A DNA stretch of 64,000 nt from contig NC_090023.1 in the NCBI RefSeq assembly GCF_037176765.1, positions 104,298,866-104,362,865 on the forward strand, given 5' to 3'. The translations under genes and the position numbers were made by a program. Below are positions 52,107 to 63,995 of this stretch, in pieces. The notes beneath the pieces are model-generated. The model was not told the DNA's origin and made no database searches. It saw only the letters and a program-made list of their open reading frames with translations. Numbering within the stretch: position 1 is the stretch's first letter; each line of letters opens with the position of its first letter. Source of the DNA: Anolis sagrei (lineage: Eukaryota; Chordata; Lepidosauria; Squamata; Anolidae).

Positions 52107-53467
52107 TATATTGATTACTATGGAATGTCCTGGGTGACACTATGGAAACAATTTTGTAAGTTTGTTCAGTTTGTTAGTTTCTAGGTGCTCTTCAAGAGTT
52201 GTTGCTGAACCTTTCATTAAGTTCCTTGTGACTGATTAAGCTATAATCAAAAGTGGTAAGAGGATTATCTAATTAGAGAAAGAAAGGTGGATGGTTGCTG
52301 TTTTTCTCAATTGGATGCCTTTTGATGGCTAAAGCCCCATAGTCTTGCAAAATAGGCTATTAAACTGTTTAGAGCTCCACATTTTAGTCATGATCTACAA
52401 ACCCCAGAATTCTGCAGTGACTGCCTCCTGCAGAATTCTGGCATTTGTAGTTTAGGGAAGGGCCTTTAAACTGCTCATCCAGAGACGCCCGTGGCCTCCC
52501 TAAACTACAAGCCTCAGAGTTCTGTAGGAGACAGTCACAGCATTTAAAGTGGATTGAAGTGGGAAAATGCTCAAATGTGATGAGGTCCTTAGAAGTTACC
52601 TTTTAACTTGTGGTCCCCCAAAACTACTTTGGGGCAACACATGGTCTACGGGCTGGCATTTGCTCATCCTGATCTAGCCCGTCACGTATCACTATGATAA
52701 GCTCCTTAGGGTACTGGCACATCACCTGACCCTCTTAACTGAAGCTCTTGGGAGCTGAATGTGAAATTTTCTGTATGCAAAGCATGTACTCTATCACTAA
52801 GCCAGTAACAGAGTGTTCCTTACCAATCGGAACTTCAAACCCCAGCAGTCAAATCAAGTGTGTGTGTATGTGTTGGGTGTGTGTGTGTGTTGGAATGAAA
52901 ACTCTAGCATTTTAAGAACTACAGGAGAGTAAAACTTAGATGGGTTAATGGGAAACCTTTCTTTTCTTCATTGGTGTAGCTTGATGTTATGTAGTTTTAC
53001 TTTGAAACAGATCATTCACACTAAAACACATATAATAGTGCCAGTCACCACATGGTATACTTGGCAGCTATTTTAAGCTTAGATCATATTACTCCACTAC
53101 AGCTTTTGGCACCAATGTTCCCGACTAGTTTTTGACTGATCTAAACAGAAATTATCTCACACGGGTTTTTTTTGTTCTCTGAAATTAAATTTGACGACAA
53201 GATCCTTATGATCCTTTCATTTTTGTATGTTATTACTTTTTGGAACAGTGTTTTGCTAGCACCACAGGGAAATTCAGTGAGGTTGTCAGTCAGATATAGT
53301 GAATTATCAGATACATTAGCTTCTCTTCCCTCTTACATTTGCTTAAGAGCTTATAAACTACAGAAAATAAAAAAAAACTGCTAAGCAGAAAGAAATGACA
53401 TGTCAAGGATATTTGTGAATGACTTAAGAAAGAACTGGGCCAGTTTCCAAACCCACAATCAAAATCT
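52107..53467. other. Intergenic, mostly unassigned
   Basis: Contains the MITE at 52360 and a TG-rich microsatellite (52857-52892). No coding signal. Confidence 0.45.
52360..52585. mobile_element. Palindromic MITE, old
   Basis: CAGAATTCTGCAGTGACTGC and TCCTGCAGAATTCTGGCATT with CCCTAAACTACAAGCCTCAG form inverted motifs. Family not identified. Confidence 0.5.
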
Positions 53468-53611
53468 CATAGGGCTCTTCCACTCAGTCATATAACCCAG
53501 AATATCAAGGTAGATAATCCACAATATCTGCGTTGAACTGGATTATCTGAGTCCACATTGCCATATAATCCAGTTCAGTGTGGATTTTATACAGCTGAGT
53601 GATAGAGGCCT
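53468..53611. mobile_element. Palindromic MITE, ATAATCC family
   Basis: GGCTCTTCCACTCAGTCATA, CCAGAATATCAAGGTAGATA and the inverse end AGCTGAGTGATAGAGGCC. Fairly well preserved. Confidence 0.75.
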
Positions 53612-53782
53612 TATTTTACATTAACAATATGTATTTGGATGGGGAGGGAAATGAGTGCTATTGTTTTGTTTGTTTGTTTTTAATGCAAAGCGTTTGTCAT
53701 TATGCTATTCTGTATATCTCTGGTGTGACCACACTTACAATATTTCAAAAACATGTATGTATGTATTTTAAATATTAACAGT

Positions 53783-53996
53783 TAACTCACCATATCCACA
53801 GATTCTGCCATCCATGGATTGCAAATGTATTTTTTAAAAAAATCTCAAAAAGCAAACTTTGGTTTTGCCATTTTACATCAGGGAAACCATTTTGCAATGC
53901 CATTGTACGTGACAAGATTTGAGTGTCTATGTATTTTGGTATCCACTGTAGGTTCTGGAACCAACCCCCAGTGGATTACAAGGACCAACTGTATAT
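53783..53996. mobile_element. Pogo/Tigger-like DNA transposon remnant (MER2-like)
   Basis: TTAACTCACCATATCCACAG at the left and TGGTATCCACTGTAGGTTCT, CAAGGACCAACTGTATA at the right. TA at both borders. Confidence 0.7.
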
Positions 53997-55854
53997 ACTA
54001 CCCAACTTGAAATGCTCCCAAAGGTCAACAGTATATACTACCCAACTGGGAAATGGTTCAGCCAGTAAATGACAGCTCATCAAGGAAAGTCAATATCAGT
54101 CTGTAACATAAGTAAGTAGAATGGCAGAAAAAGGAAGCAAAATGTTAAAATATTGGAATGTTCTGATATTAAAATGATATTAAGAGCCAGTAATGTAGAC
54201 TAAACGGTGACACTGAGAATACAGCAAGGAATCAATGACTTTTATAAAAGGAAAGGCCTTTTGGGAGAACTTTCCAGAGAAGTAGGATCACCACTTAGAA
54301 GGATCTAAGGTACCATTTTGGGTTCTTAGAGTAGACACTGTATCTCTGGGTTTGTAATTCCATATCATTGAGCAATGGCACTCAAAGTGGTTTCAAACTG
54401 CATTAATCCTGGGGTGTAGATGGACCCATTGGTCTGTGGGTTATTATGGCCTGGTGAAAATTTAAATCCTGTTGTCCAAGAGTTCCAGTCCAACATGTAA
54501 ACAAATAACCACACAGGCTCTTAACTGATCTCCATCTTAATTTTCCCAAGTAGCACCATTCTTAGATTGCTTGTTTAGTATCGGGTGGATTTTTCTTAAG
54601 GTGGTCAGGCAATTTTCTCTGTCTTCATGATTATACATCAATTTAGTTAAATGTAGATTTGCACACAAATACACTGCAATAGTAAATAGGGGAATAAAGA
54701 TTTAGATACATAAATAACTGTACAAATATACAATAAAAAAACACACACAGAAATGCATGCACACACACATCAGGGTTGGAATGGGAATTCATTGATTTCT
54801 CTACTGGGGTCAAATCTGGAATTCCACATAAGTTGAGAAAGTTGTGCAGGAAGGAAAAACTGCATAGAGAAGGTTCCTGTAATTCACCGCACTTTTTTGT
54901 TCCTGGCACAACATAAACTGCATAGTTTTTAAAAATTACACGACCTTGCAGGAAACATCTACATTTACAATCTTTTCACTACACACAGAGAAATGCAGCT
55001 TTATGAGAGAAGAAACCTACCCACTATGTAGTTTTTCATTATGAACTTACAAAAATGCACAAAATTAAAACTAAACTGCATTATATATCCCTATACAAAT
55101 ACATACACATGCACACAGATACACAGATATGTATACAGATATGCCTACATGCAATCGTATGCATGCATGCCTGCAAACACATACAGAGGAAATGATCCTC
55201 GCTTAATGATATTTTTGACAGTAAAAAGTCTCCTCTGAGGAAAACATACTAACAGCAAAAATGAGCAATGTTATAAAAGATGGCCTGTTTGACAGACTTG
55301 CTTGGTAATCCTTTAGATTGATACTAGACAATATATTACATGCTACTTCATAACTGCCAATGTTTCCCTTCACTCTAGGTATAATCATCCTCTCCATTCC
55401 TGCCCCTAATTCCTCATAGCTAAAACAGATCAGATAAATTACCACCCTGCCAAGTGAAAATATGTGATGATAGTTGTCATTTATTTTAAAATACTTTGTC
55501 ACTTGTCTTCCAAAGTCATCATTCCCTTAAATTAAGATGTAGCATGCAGAGGAGGTATACATGCTTTGCTTTCGAATCGACACTGTCAGGGTATTTGATC
55601 AATAGCTCTCCTCCTCCTTTAACAAACTCTCTGTCAAAGAAACATGGGACAGCCCCCCGTATTAAACAATACCACAGGCAGGCTCACATAGGGGTGACAA
55701 CAGCAGCAAAGTACAGTCAACACAGACACCAGCATAGAAAATACATGACACCCTTTCATGCTACAAAACTATAGCACTATGTTCCCAGTCTGGCTGCCGT
55801 GGTTGCACTCTCTGTAGTTCTAGGATTTGCTATTTAGGAAGCAGTGTTCAGGTT
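53997..55854. other. Intergenic, mostly unassigned
   Basis: A MITE fragment near 54345-54430 (CATTAATCCTGGGGTGTAGA). An ACACAC-rich stretch with GCATGCATGC is at 55100-55180. No gene. Confidence 0.4.
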
Positions 55855-55978
55855 CAATGTATTGTCAAAGGCTTTCATGGCCAGCGTCCTCTGAAGATGC
55901 CAGCCACAGATGCAGGTGAAATATCAGGAGAAAATGCTACTAGAACATGGCCATACAGTCCGGAAACTACACAACACC
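55855..55978. mobile_element. Fragment of the palindromic TTTCATGGCC family
   Basis: GTCAAAGGCTTTCATGGCCA then GATGCAGGTGAAATATCAGG and CTAGAACATGGCCATACAGT, as in 36618-36842, with one arm mostly lost. Confidence 0.75.
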
Positions 55979-56305
55979 CCAGTGTTGAGGTTCTTGGCCA
56001 GAGAGAACCAGTGCTTCATCAAATGACCAGGATTCCATTGAAGGCTGCAATGAGAATTAAAGTGGAATCATAGCAGTATAATTATGTGGTGTGAAAGGGC
56101 CCAAGGTGAAATTATAGGACCCAGTAAAGCTATTATCCTACTAACATGCCTTATGAAGAGGATTTACAATATTGCACCAGAGGTTGCTATGAATCTGCAA
56201 ATTCATAGGAGGGTTCTGAGTTTGGATGGAAGACAGCCAAGGCAGAAGACTAAATGCCCCCACCCCCAGCAAAAAAACACAAAGCACTTGATACCCTATA
56301 CAAGT

Positions 56306-56425
56306 CACAGAATCATAGAATCATAGACTCATAGAGTTGAAAGAGACCTCGTGGGCCAATCCCTGCTAAGAAGCAGGAAAAATCATATTCAAAGCACTCC
56401 CAACAGATCCAGCCTCTACCTCCAA
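56306..56425 (-). mobile_element. CR1 LINE 3' end, short
   Basis: AGAATCATAGAATCATAGAC tail, then GTTGAAAGAGACCTCGTGGG and AAGAAGCAGGAAAAATCATA. Only the 3' UTR remains. Confidence 0.8.
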
Positions 56426-56810
56426 AGTCATTTTGATATTCAAAGTCATTTTGGTATTAATTGACATGCCAAGGCATCTACCTGATAGTGCTGAATGTAA
56501 CGACTGGTACTGCATAGCTGTTTAATTAATTCTTTATTATGAACACAGTGCCCTGCACTTGACTGAACTACATATTGTAATCCAAGAAAGCTCAAGCTAT
56601 CATAAATCTGTTATCAAACAAGTAGCCAAGTTAGTCACTTGTAGAATAAAAAGGCAGAAAAGGGAGGACAAAAAAGAAGTATGGCAGCACCTTTAAAATT
56701 TTGTTCATAGACCTATAGAATCTATGTTGTTGTTTTTAACTGACTTAATGAATGAGAGGCCTTCAAGACACTTTGTCATCAACAGCCCTGCTCAGGTCTT
56801 TCAGACACAG

Positions 56811-57310
56811 GGTGAGTCTAGACAGCCCCTTTAATGTGTAAACTTCCACAATAAAAAGGAGGCTGTCCAGACGATGTTCTGGGCAAACCAGAATTAATCT
56901 GCCACAATCCAGGAAAACCCTGGTTTGTGGCGAATTAATTTGATAGTGAGTTTATTCTGCACCTTCTTGGAAAGCGCGGGATAAATCCACTCCTTCCAAT
57001 GTCTGGACTGTAGTCCAGACAGTATTCTCACAGTTTTCCGGGCTAAATTAGTCTGGAAAACTGTGGGAATACCAACCTCCTTCCCAGAAGCCCCCAAAAC
57101 ACAGTAAAAAAGAAAAAAACTCATCCGGGCACCATCAGATGGCTGCTGGAGTTCTCCTGCTGCATACAAATGACATGCTAGGAGAAGGGGGGGGGGGAGG
57201 AAAATCGCTCCTGCGCCCCTTTCTCCTGACGTGTCATTTATAAACACCTGGACACCTGCCCCAAGAAGTGTGTACTTTCTGGGGTGAATGTAGATGGGCC
57301 CCCAGGAAGA
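56811..57310. mobile_element. Probable non-autonomous DNA transposon
   Basis: Starts GGGTGAGTCTAGACAGCCCC and has near its right end GTGAATGTAGATGGGCCCCC. Inside are inverted motifs such as AGTCTGGAAAACTGTGGGAA and CTCACAGTTTTCCGGGCTAA, and a run of ten G. Family unknown. Confidence 0.5.
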
Positions 57311-57656
57311 TCTGCATTTTTAAAATGCAGATTCTGCTGGGATAAAGGCCTATCTGGAAAGACCCCCAGGGTCATGGGTTCCCTGAATGTGGTCTTTTTC
57401 TTTTCCTACTGCCGTCTACCTTACCTAGCATTGTTTCTTTTCTATTGAGTCATGCCTTCTCATAACATGGTAAAAATGCCCCCATGATTTCAAAGTCTTT
57501 GGAGAAGACATTCCTTTTTGTTGGGAAGCAGTGGTGGCTTTCTGAATTCTCCTGGTAGGCTAAAGCAGCAAGTCTTCCATAGCTGTCCTGCTTGGCCACT
57601 GTGTAGCCTTGGGATAGTCTAGTCATACATCCCCAGTCCCAGGAAACCCCATAATA

Positions 57657-57791
57657 CAGTGGTTCTCAACCTGTGGGTCCCCAGATGTTTTGGCCTTCAA
57701 CTCCCAGAAATCCTAACAGCTGGTAAACTCGCTGGGATTTCTGGGATTTGTAGGCCAAAGTACCTGGGGACCCACAGGTTGAGAACCACTA
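57657..57791. mobile_element. Palindromic hAT element with perfect 8-bp target-site duplication
   Basis: The left end CAGTGGTTCTCAACCTGTGG is inverted at the right (CCACAGGTTGAGAACCACT). CCATAATA is repeated exactly at 57649-57656 and 57792-57799. 135 bases, almost wholly palindromic, no ORF. Confidence 0.92.
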
Positions 57792-57799
57792 CCATAATA

Positions 57800-57860
57800 G
57801 GTTCACTTTAGGGCCACCTTAAGTCAGAATTGACTTGAGGGTACAACAACAACAACCAAT
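57800..57860 (+). mobile_element. SINE 3' tail fragment
   Basis: AGGGCCACCTTAAGTCAGAA, GACTTGAGGGTACAACAACA: the tail shared by several tRNA- and 5S-derived SINEs here. Confidence 0.55.
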
Positions 57861-58457
57861 AGGGCGATTAACAATCTACAAGAAAACAATTTGGCTATCA
57901 CAAATGTTTAAATTTTTTTAAATAGATAGTGATTACTGAAATAAGATGCTCTAACAAAATATGCCATGTGTATTGTGTGATCATTTAGCGCTCTATTCAT
58001 TGTAGTAATCCTCCAGGTTTTGAAATGGGAGTGGATAAGATTTTAACTCAAACAATTCTTGTTCTGAATTTGACAAAAAATTGCAAATCCTTTCATATTC
58101 AGTATGAAACAATTTGAGATAAAAACATAATGGGAGAAACTGGATTTTATTTGTATAGGCCCAGGGGTTTCAGTAATGAACTCTTGACAGTCTGGGTTTG
58201 AATCCCTCTGCATTCCATCTTGTCAGCATTCAATTAAGCCACCACTTTTTTTTTCTCAGGAGGCTCATCAACTACAATATGCTAATAGAAGCACATACAT
58301 GTCTGGAATACCTTTGCCTATCGAATTTGATCAGTGCAAATGGAATGAGGGTAATCCTGTCTGTAAACCTTTTGTGGAGTTATGAATGCATCACCTGGAG
58401 TGATGTATTCATGACTGTGTGGTATTCACAATCCCTACATAGATTAGGAGACACTTT

Positions 58458-58622
58458 GTTGTTGCTGTTGTTGTGCTCCTTCATGTTGTTTCTAATTTAT
58501 GGAGACTGTTTTCTGAGGCTAAGGTCATTGAATGTGTGTTCATGGCTGAGAAAGGATTCAAACCTTGTTTTCTAGATTTGTAGTTTAGTGTTCAAACCAC
58601 TACACCATGCTGGTTCCATAGG
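58458..58622 (-). mobile_element. tRNA-derived SINE, old
   Basis: On the minus strand it starts GGAACCAGCATGGTGTAGTG (A box region) and has GGTTTGAATCC at the B-box position; the tail lies towards 58458 (CAACAACAGCAACAAC). Confidence 0.75.
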
Positions 58623-59859
58623 GACACATAGGAACCATGAAAGTAACCCAGTTCTCACTTACAAAGAAGTGGTCACTGTGCTTGAGAGGGATCCATTTTC
58701 CACTTGTGGAGCAGCTGATGATGTTTCCACACCCGCCCATAGGAATGACCTCCTTTATGAAAGGGGAATTGCAACAGTGGTACTGCTTCTGCATGATGCA
58801 CTGGGAATCACTTATTGGATAAGGTGGGCATGTCAGTCAGCTGTTTCCTGAACAACAGAGGGACAAACCTCTGTCAGATGTTTCCCAGGAAGTAGAGATG
58901 TAAGGTTGGATCAGAATTCACTGGCCAGCTCCATAACTCTAGTTACATTTTCTTTACTGCCCAAAATGATTTTGGGTATAGTTTTCTTTTCCTTCCTTCT
59001 GGGTAGTTTATGAAAATATACAAATGGCATGTTGAGGATGGAAAGAATTGCCAAGTTATTGTTTTATGTCTTATTTTGTTTTAAAGTTTAAATATGGGAG
59101 AAAGTGAAACTGATAGCCTTTTGTCAGTCTACAGTATGATCCCCATGGATATGTTGCAAGAATCCAGTAGATATCTGAAATTACAGATGATAGAGAACCC
59201 TAGATTGTAACTATACTTGGGCTGAAACAGACCACGGCATTGGAATTTTCAGTGGAAGGGCCAACAAGCACTTCTGGGTAGGGCGGAGATATTTTTTGGG
59301 AGAATGGGTAAGTAAAACTCTGGGTACCAAGATGGTAGAAAGGGGGAGCATATTGTAGTTGTAAGCAAAAGTCTTCTCACATCCTATTTGGAGAGGCTTA
59401 AGAAGAAGAGTAGATTCTTTTACCTATAAATCATTCAACCATTTACCTGAGCTATAGCCTTTCACAAAGTTTGCTAAAATCATCTTGTGGACTATCATTT
59501 CCAGAATCCCAGACATGCTGGTTGAAAATTCAGAGAATTTTAATTCAGAAAGGTAATTTTTGCAAGTTCTGGACCTTTGTTTGTCCCTGGAAAGAAGGCC
59601 AAAGTCACAAACTAGAAAGCCTTTAGACAAATTCTGACTGAGTCTAACAATCAGCTTAATGGGGCAAAATCCCAGCATAGTGAGGTTATTTGCCCCAGAT
59701 ATAGATTTATTTCTCTGCATTGGGAATGTCTCCCTGCCTTATGAGTCTCCAGATATGTGACTCAACTGTTATCCCTGCTTTTGAAGATTGTAGAAATGCA
59801 CTGAGAGTATTAATCATGCCGACATAGATCTGCCTTCCATTTGATGAGAGACCCAACTA

Positions 59860-60540
59860 AGTCATGAAGGAAAAGAAGAGAATCAATCTGCCTGATTGCC
59901 CTGACTCTTCATTTTGCACTCCACAGCCCCTTGCTGAGTGTAGCAGCGGGGGAGCCAGCGGGGGTTTGTTTAACGCCTTGCCACGAGATGGCACTGTGGA
60001 CTGTGAAAATGACAGCCATGTGCCAGAGAGACACACAGCTGAGCACTGCAGGCACAGAGATGGAGAACACATTGTAGTGAGTGCTGATCTGAACAATAAC
60101 AACAACAGAAATGTTTCTGACAGAACAGCAGTGTATCTTTGGCTGCAATCATGTTGAAGATCTTGTAAATCACTTATTATCTGAACCTTGTATGCAGGCC
60201 CAAGGAGGGGGAAATCTATCAAATATTCTCCTGTGTTACTCTGACAAAATTAAACAGGATATAGTGACTGAATTAATGGAAGATAGTGCACTTTATATTA
60301 TCTATAATGGTAGCATTACTTTCCACAGCTGCCATCAAACCGCAAGTTTATTTTATTAATGCTTTGAATGTTCTTCATTTTTAACTTTAAGGATTGCCAT
60401 TGTATTCACTGCTCAGACCATTTGTCACCATTTCAAAGTGCTTCAAAAGTAGATTGTAATGCATTTTATTCGACCTCTTTACAGATTGTTTTTGGTACTC
60501 AGGTTATGAAATTGCCATGGCGTTTGCCTAAATTCACACT
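59860..60540. other. Repeat-free block, candidate conserved non-coding element
   Basis: About 680 bases of mixed base composition without any repeat family seen elsewhere in the window. Short frames exist (59864-60157 plus) but no protein family is recognised and there is no codon-like pattern. Its position in the presumed desert beyond TMEM182 makes a regulatory role possible. This is inference only. Confidence 0.35.
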
Positions 60541-60770
60541 CACATATACAAAAACTGGGGTTGGCTACATATGCACACATGCACACGTGCAAATACATAC
60601 AAGTTTGACATTCCTTACTTGGAATTCTGGAATCTGAAATACTCTGAAATTTAAAATTATCCACATGTGTGGCTGAGATAGCAACACTTTTGCTTTCTGA
60701 TGATTCAATGTACCCAAATTTTGTTCCATGAGTAAACTTATTTTAAAAATTGTGTACAAAATGACCTTCA

Positions 60771-60775
60771 GACTA

Positions 60776-60810
<35 letters not shown>

Positions 60811-62401
60811 ACTTTATTTGTACCCCACTAGCATCTCCCGAAGGACTCGATGCGGCTTACAAAGGCCAAGGCCTCAACACACAATATAACAATACAAAAC
60901 CTAAAGCAAATTAAAAACAATTAAAGCAATATAAACAACAAGCAATAAACAATACACTAAGACACAATAAAACTGGGCCGGGCCAGAGTAATGGGTACAG
61001 GATTAAAAGTGCTGATGTGACAGGAGGTATGTAGGATTATAGGGCAAGTGCAGTGTGCGGTGTGCAGCAATCATAGTTCTAGTAAAGTGCTTATGGGACT
61101 TGGTATTGGAGATTTCCTAATCTGGGAAGGCACATCAGAACAGCCAGGTCTTCAAGTTCTTTCTGAAGACTGCCAATGTAGGGGCCTGTCTAAGATCTTT
61201 GGGGAGGGTGTTCCAGAGTGGGGGGGGGCACCACAGAAAAGGCCCTGTCTCGTGTCCCCACCAAGTGCGCTTGCGACGCAGACGGGATCACGAGCAGGGC
61301 CTCTCCAGATGACCGAAGTGAATGTGTGGGTTCATAGATGGAGATGCGGTCACGCAGGTAGGAGGGTCCCAAACTATTCAGGGCTTTGTAGGTAAGCACC
61401 TGCACCTTAAATTGGGCTCGGAAAATAAACGGCAGCCAGTGGAGCTCCTTGAACAGGAGGGTTGACCTCTCTCTGTAAGGGGCCACAGTTAACATCCTGG
61501 CCGCTGCCCGTTGGACCAGTTCGAACTTCTGAGCCGTTTTCAAGGGCAGCCCCACGTAGAGCGCATTGCAGTAGTCCAATCTGGAGGTGACCAAGGCATG
61601 GACCACCCCGGCCAGATCAGCCTTCGCGAGGTATGGTCGCAGTTGGCGCACGAGTCTCAATTGTGCGAAAGCCCTCCCAGACACCGCCGATGCCTGAGCC
61701 TCAAGCGTAAGCGATGAATCCAAGAGGACTCCCAAACTGCGGACCTGTGGCTTCAGGGGGTTACCCCAGTCAGGTTTACGATCGACCAGGAGGGCCTTTG
61801 TCTTGTCGGGATTGATCTTCAGCTTGTTCCTCCTCATCCAGATAGACACAGCGGCCAGGCACTCGTCCAGCACCCGAGAGGCCTCCTTGGAATTGGGTGG
61901 AAAAGAGTAGTAGAGTTGTGTGTCATCTGCATAGAGGTGGCACCTAACTCCAAAACTCCGGATGACCTCTCCTAGCAGTTTCATGTAGATGTTAAAAAGT
62001 ATGGGAGACAGAATGGAGCCTTGCGGGACCCCACAGGGCAAAGGCCAGGGGTCCGAGCAGGCGTCTCCCAGCTTCATCATCTGGGATCGACCCTCCAGGA
62101 AGGATCGGAGCCACGTCAAAACCGTGCCCCCGAGACCCATCCCAGAGAGTCGACCCAGAAGGATACCATGATCGATGGTATCGAAAGCTTCTGAGATGTC
62201 CAAGAGAACCAACAAGGTCACACTCCCCCTGTCCAGCTCTCTACGGAGGTCATCCACCAAGGCGACCAAGGCTGTCTTGGTACCGTGACCAGGCCTGAAA
62301 CCAGACTGTGACTGATTTAGGTAGTTGATGTCATCTAAAAAGCCCTGGAGCTGGGAGGCAACCACCCGCTCCAGCACCTTACCCAAGAAAGGGAGATTGG
62401 A
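60771..62401 (-). mobile_element. L2 LINE with long open reverse-transcriptase frame, 5'-truncated
   Basis: An open frame from 62401 to 61190 encodes LGKVLERVVASQLQGFLDD, LVLLDISEAFDTIDHGILL, CGVPQGSILSPILFNIYM and CHLYADDTQLYYSF (YADD), then DYCNALYVGLPLKTAQKF and ELHWLPFIFRAQFKVQVLTY. The last codons shift out of the L2 frame at a G run near 61218. The 3' UTR (60809-61180) ends with (ATT)n at 60778-60808. The first 40 codons of the ORF that starts at 62521 are not L2 but flanking transposon. Endonuclease and ORF1 are lost. Confidence 0.93.
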
Positions 62402-62497
62402 GATTGTATATACTAAGTATATTACCTTCAGGCTATATAAGATATATATGAAACATAAATTAATTGTGTGGCTTGAAATTGGGTCCCATATCCAAAT

Positions 62498-62579
62498 ATT
62501 TTGGAACACCTGTATTTGCACCTATATACATCTTAATATCTCAAGATGTATATAGGTGCAAATACAGGTGTTCCAAAAT
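62498..62579. repeat. Perfect 37-bp inverted repeat with 8-bp spacer
   Basis: The arm 62498-62534 (ATTTTGGAACACC to TACATCTT) is exactly the reverse complement of 62543-62579. The spacer is AATATCTC. It lies inside the pogo-like element, where related copies have only one arm. Confidence 0.95.
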
Positions 62580-62831
62580 CTGGGGGGAAGGGGAATGAAA
62601 TCCAAAACACTTCTAGTCCCAAGCATTTTGAATAAAGGATGCTCAGCTTGTATATATGTTGTCCCCAAAAGTGGCAATCAACACAATGACAAGATAATTA
62701 AAACAATTTTAAAGAGCAGAACATTAAAATCATTATAATAAACACAACTGAAAAGGCTAAATTGAAAAGAAGCATGTTCACATCCTTCCTAAATGATGAC
62801 GACATTGATTGTAAGTGTGGGGATTGATTGT

Positions 62832-62835
<4 letters not shown>

Positions 62836-62866
<31 letters not shown>
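62836..62866. repeat. (CAT)n microsatellite
   Basis: About ten ATC units in a row. Confidence 0.9.
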
Positions 62867-63307
62867 TCCCCCTCCATCACCCTAAAACCACACCCAGGGG
62901 TGATAATTTAAAATCATCATTGCTCTTTGAGAATGTTTTTCAGGGTGATTGACAGAACAGGGTGCTTTACGCCATTACCCATCTCCTCTTTTTTCTTCTA
63001 TGTAGAATTCACAGTGCATATCAAGTACCATGAGTTGAATTTGAGATTTTTCAATAGTTATTGCTATGCCTACTGTGTCCACATTTGTGCTCTTTTGCAC
63101 ATAAATCAAAGCATGGAAGTTAATTGCTGATGCTAACAACATGCCATCTACTCAAGAAGGGCCAAAGGAAATACTCATGCCTACTGCTGAGGGCAGGATC
63201 ACTTCCTTTCCTCTTGCACATCTACAGGGTTAAAAAGATATGTTGCATTAAATGTATACAAAGTTAATGAGCTGCAGGGGAAGATAATGGTTTAAATGCT
63301 AGACTAG

Positions 63308-63480
63308 GGGCTCTTCTACACTGACTACTTAAGTTGGTTTGGAACTGGTTTGGCAGAAATCATTTCACTCTGCAGATGATTAGATGGACATGTTTAGAAC
63401 AAGTTTGAGATCAAAAAGGTCATTACTTTAACCATGGAACATCATCTCAAACTGGTTTGAAGCTCTGCAGAATCTGCAGC
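63308..63480. mobile_element. Probable MITE
   Basis: GGGGCTCTTCTACACTGACT start with AACTGGTTTG on both strands (63345 plus and 63450 minus side). Right end not clear. Confidence 0.4.
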
Positions 63481-63594
63481 TTCACAGTTGCTGGGGAATG
63501 CAGTTTTTCCCTCCATTTCTCTGTTGGAATGTTCACCTGCACTTTGGAGCATACGAGGAAGACAAGAAAAGGGGAAAACGACAGCCGTGGAGGC

Positions 63595-63835
63595 AATCCC
63601 TGTGTGTATTCAAGTTATTTCCAACATATGGTGATTCTAAGCCAAATCTATCACAGATTTTTTTTAGCAAGATTGGTTCAGGAGAAGTGTGCTGTTGCCT
63701 TCCTCTGAGGCTGAGAAAGTAAAACATGCCTATGGTTACCTAGTTGGTTCTATGGCCAAGTGCGATTGAACCCTGGTCTCCAGAGTGGCAGCACAGCACT
63801 CAGACTACTACATCACGATGCTGGCTCTCTTCTAA
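63595..63835 (-). mobile_element. tRNA-derived SINE
   Basis: On the minus strand it starts AGAGCCAGCATCGTGATGTA, has the B box GGGTTCAATCGC, a core CTCAGCCTCAGAGGAAGGCA, and a tail GGAAATAACTTGAATACACA. The order is typical of an amniote tRNA SINE. Confidence 0.85.
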
Positions 63836-63963
63836 ATACATATTACCCAAAGGTTTTCCCTAGAACTAGGCATATTGCAGAGGCTTCAGGGCCAGCTCTG
63901 AAGTAATGTGGGACAAATGCTGTGGAGCTAACTAATGAAGACAGAGCTTGTCTGTAATGCACT

Positions 63964-63995
63964 AACAACAACAACAACAATAACAACAACAACAC
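63964..63995. repeat. (AAC)n microsatellite at the window edge
   Basis: ACAACAACAACAACAATAAC and more. Possibly a SINE tail. Confidence 0.85.

Larger units (their letters stand above)
60610..62650 (-). mobile_element. Pogo-like DNA transposon split by an L2
   Basis: Minus orientation. The right part 62402-62650 ends CAAGCTGAGCATCCTTTATT (reading in), and the left part 60610-60770 has GGAATTCTGGAATCTGAAAT and TTGCTTTCTGATGATTCAAT. CCTTCAG is repeated on both sides of the L2 as in a target-site duplication. The right part also carries a new 37-bp inverted duplication. Confidence 0.75.

Noticed and set aside
59864-60157. 97-codon ORF as a small gene
   Set aside because: No recognised family, no splice or promoter context, and both strands are equally open in the block.
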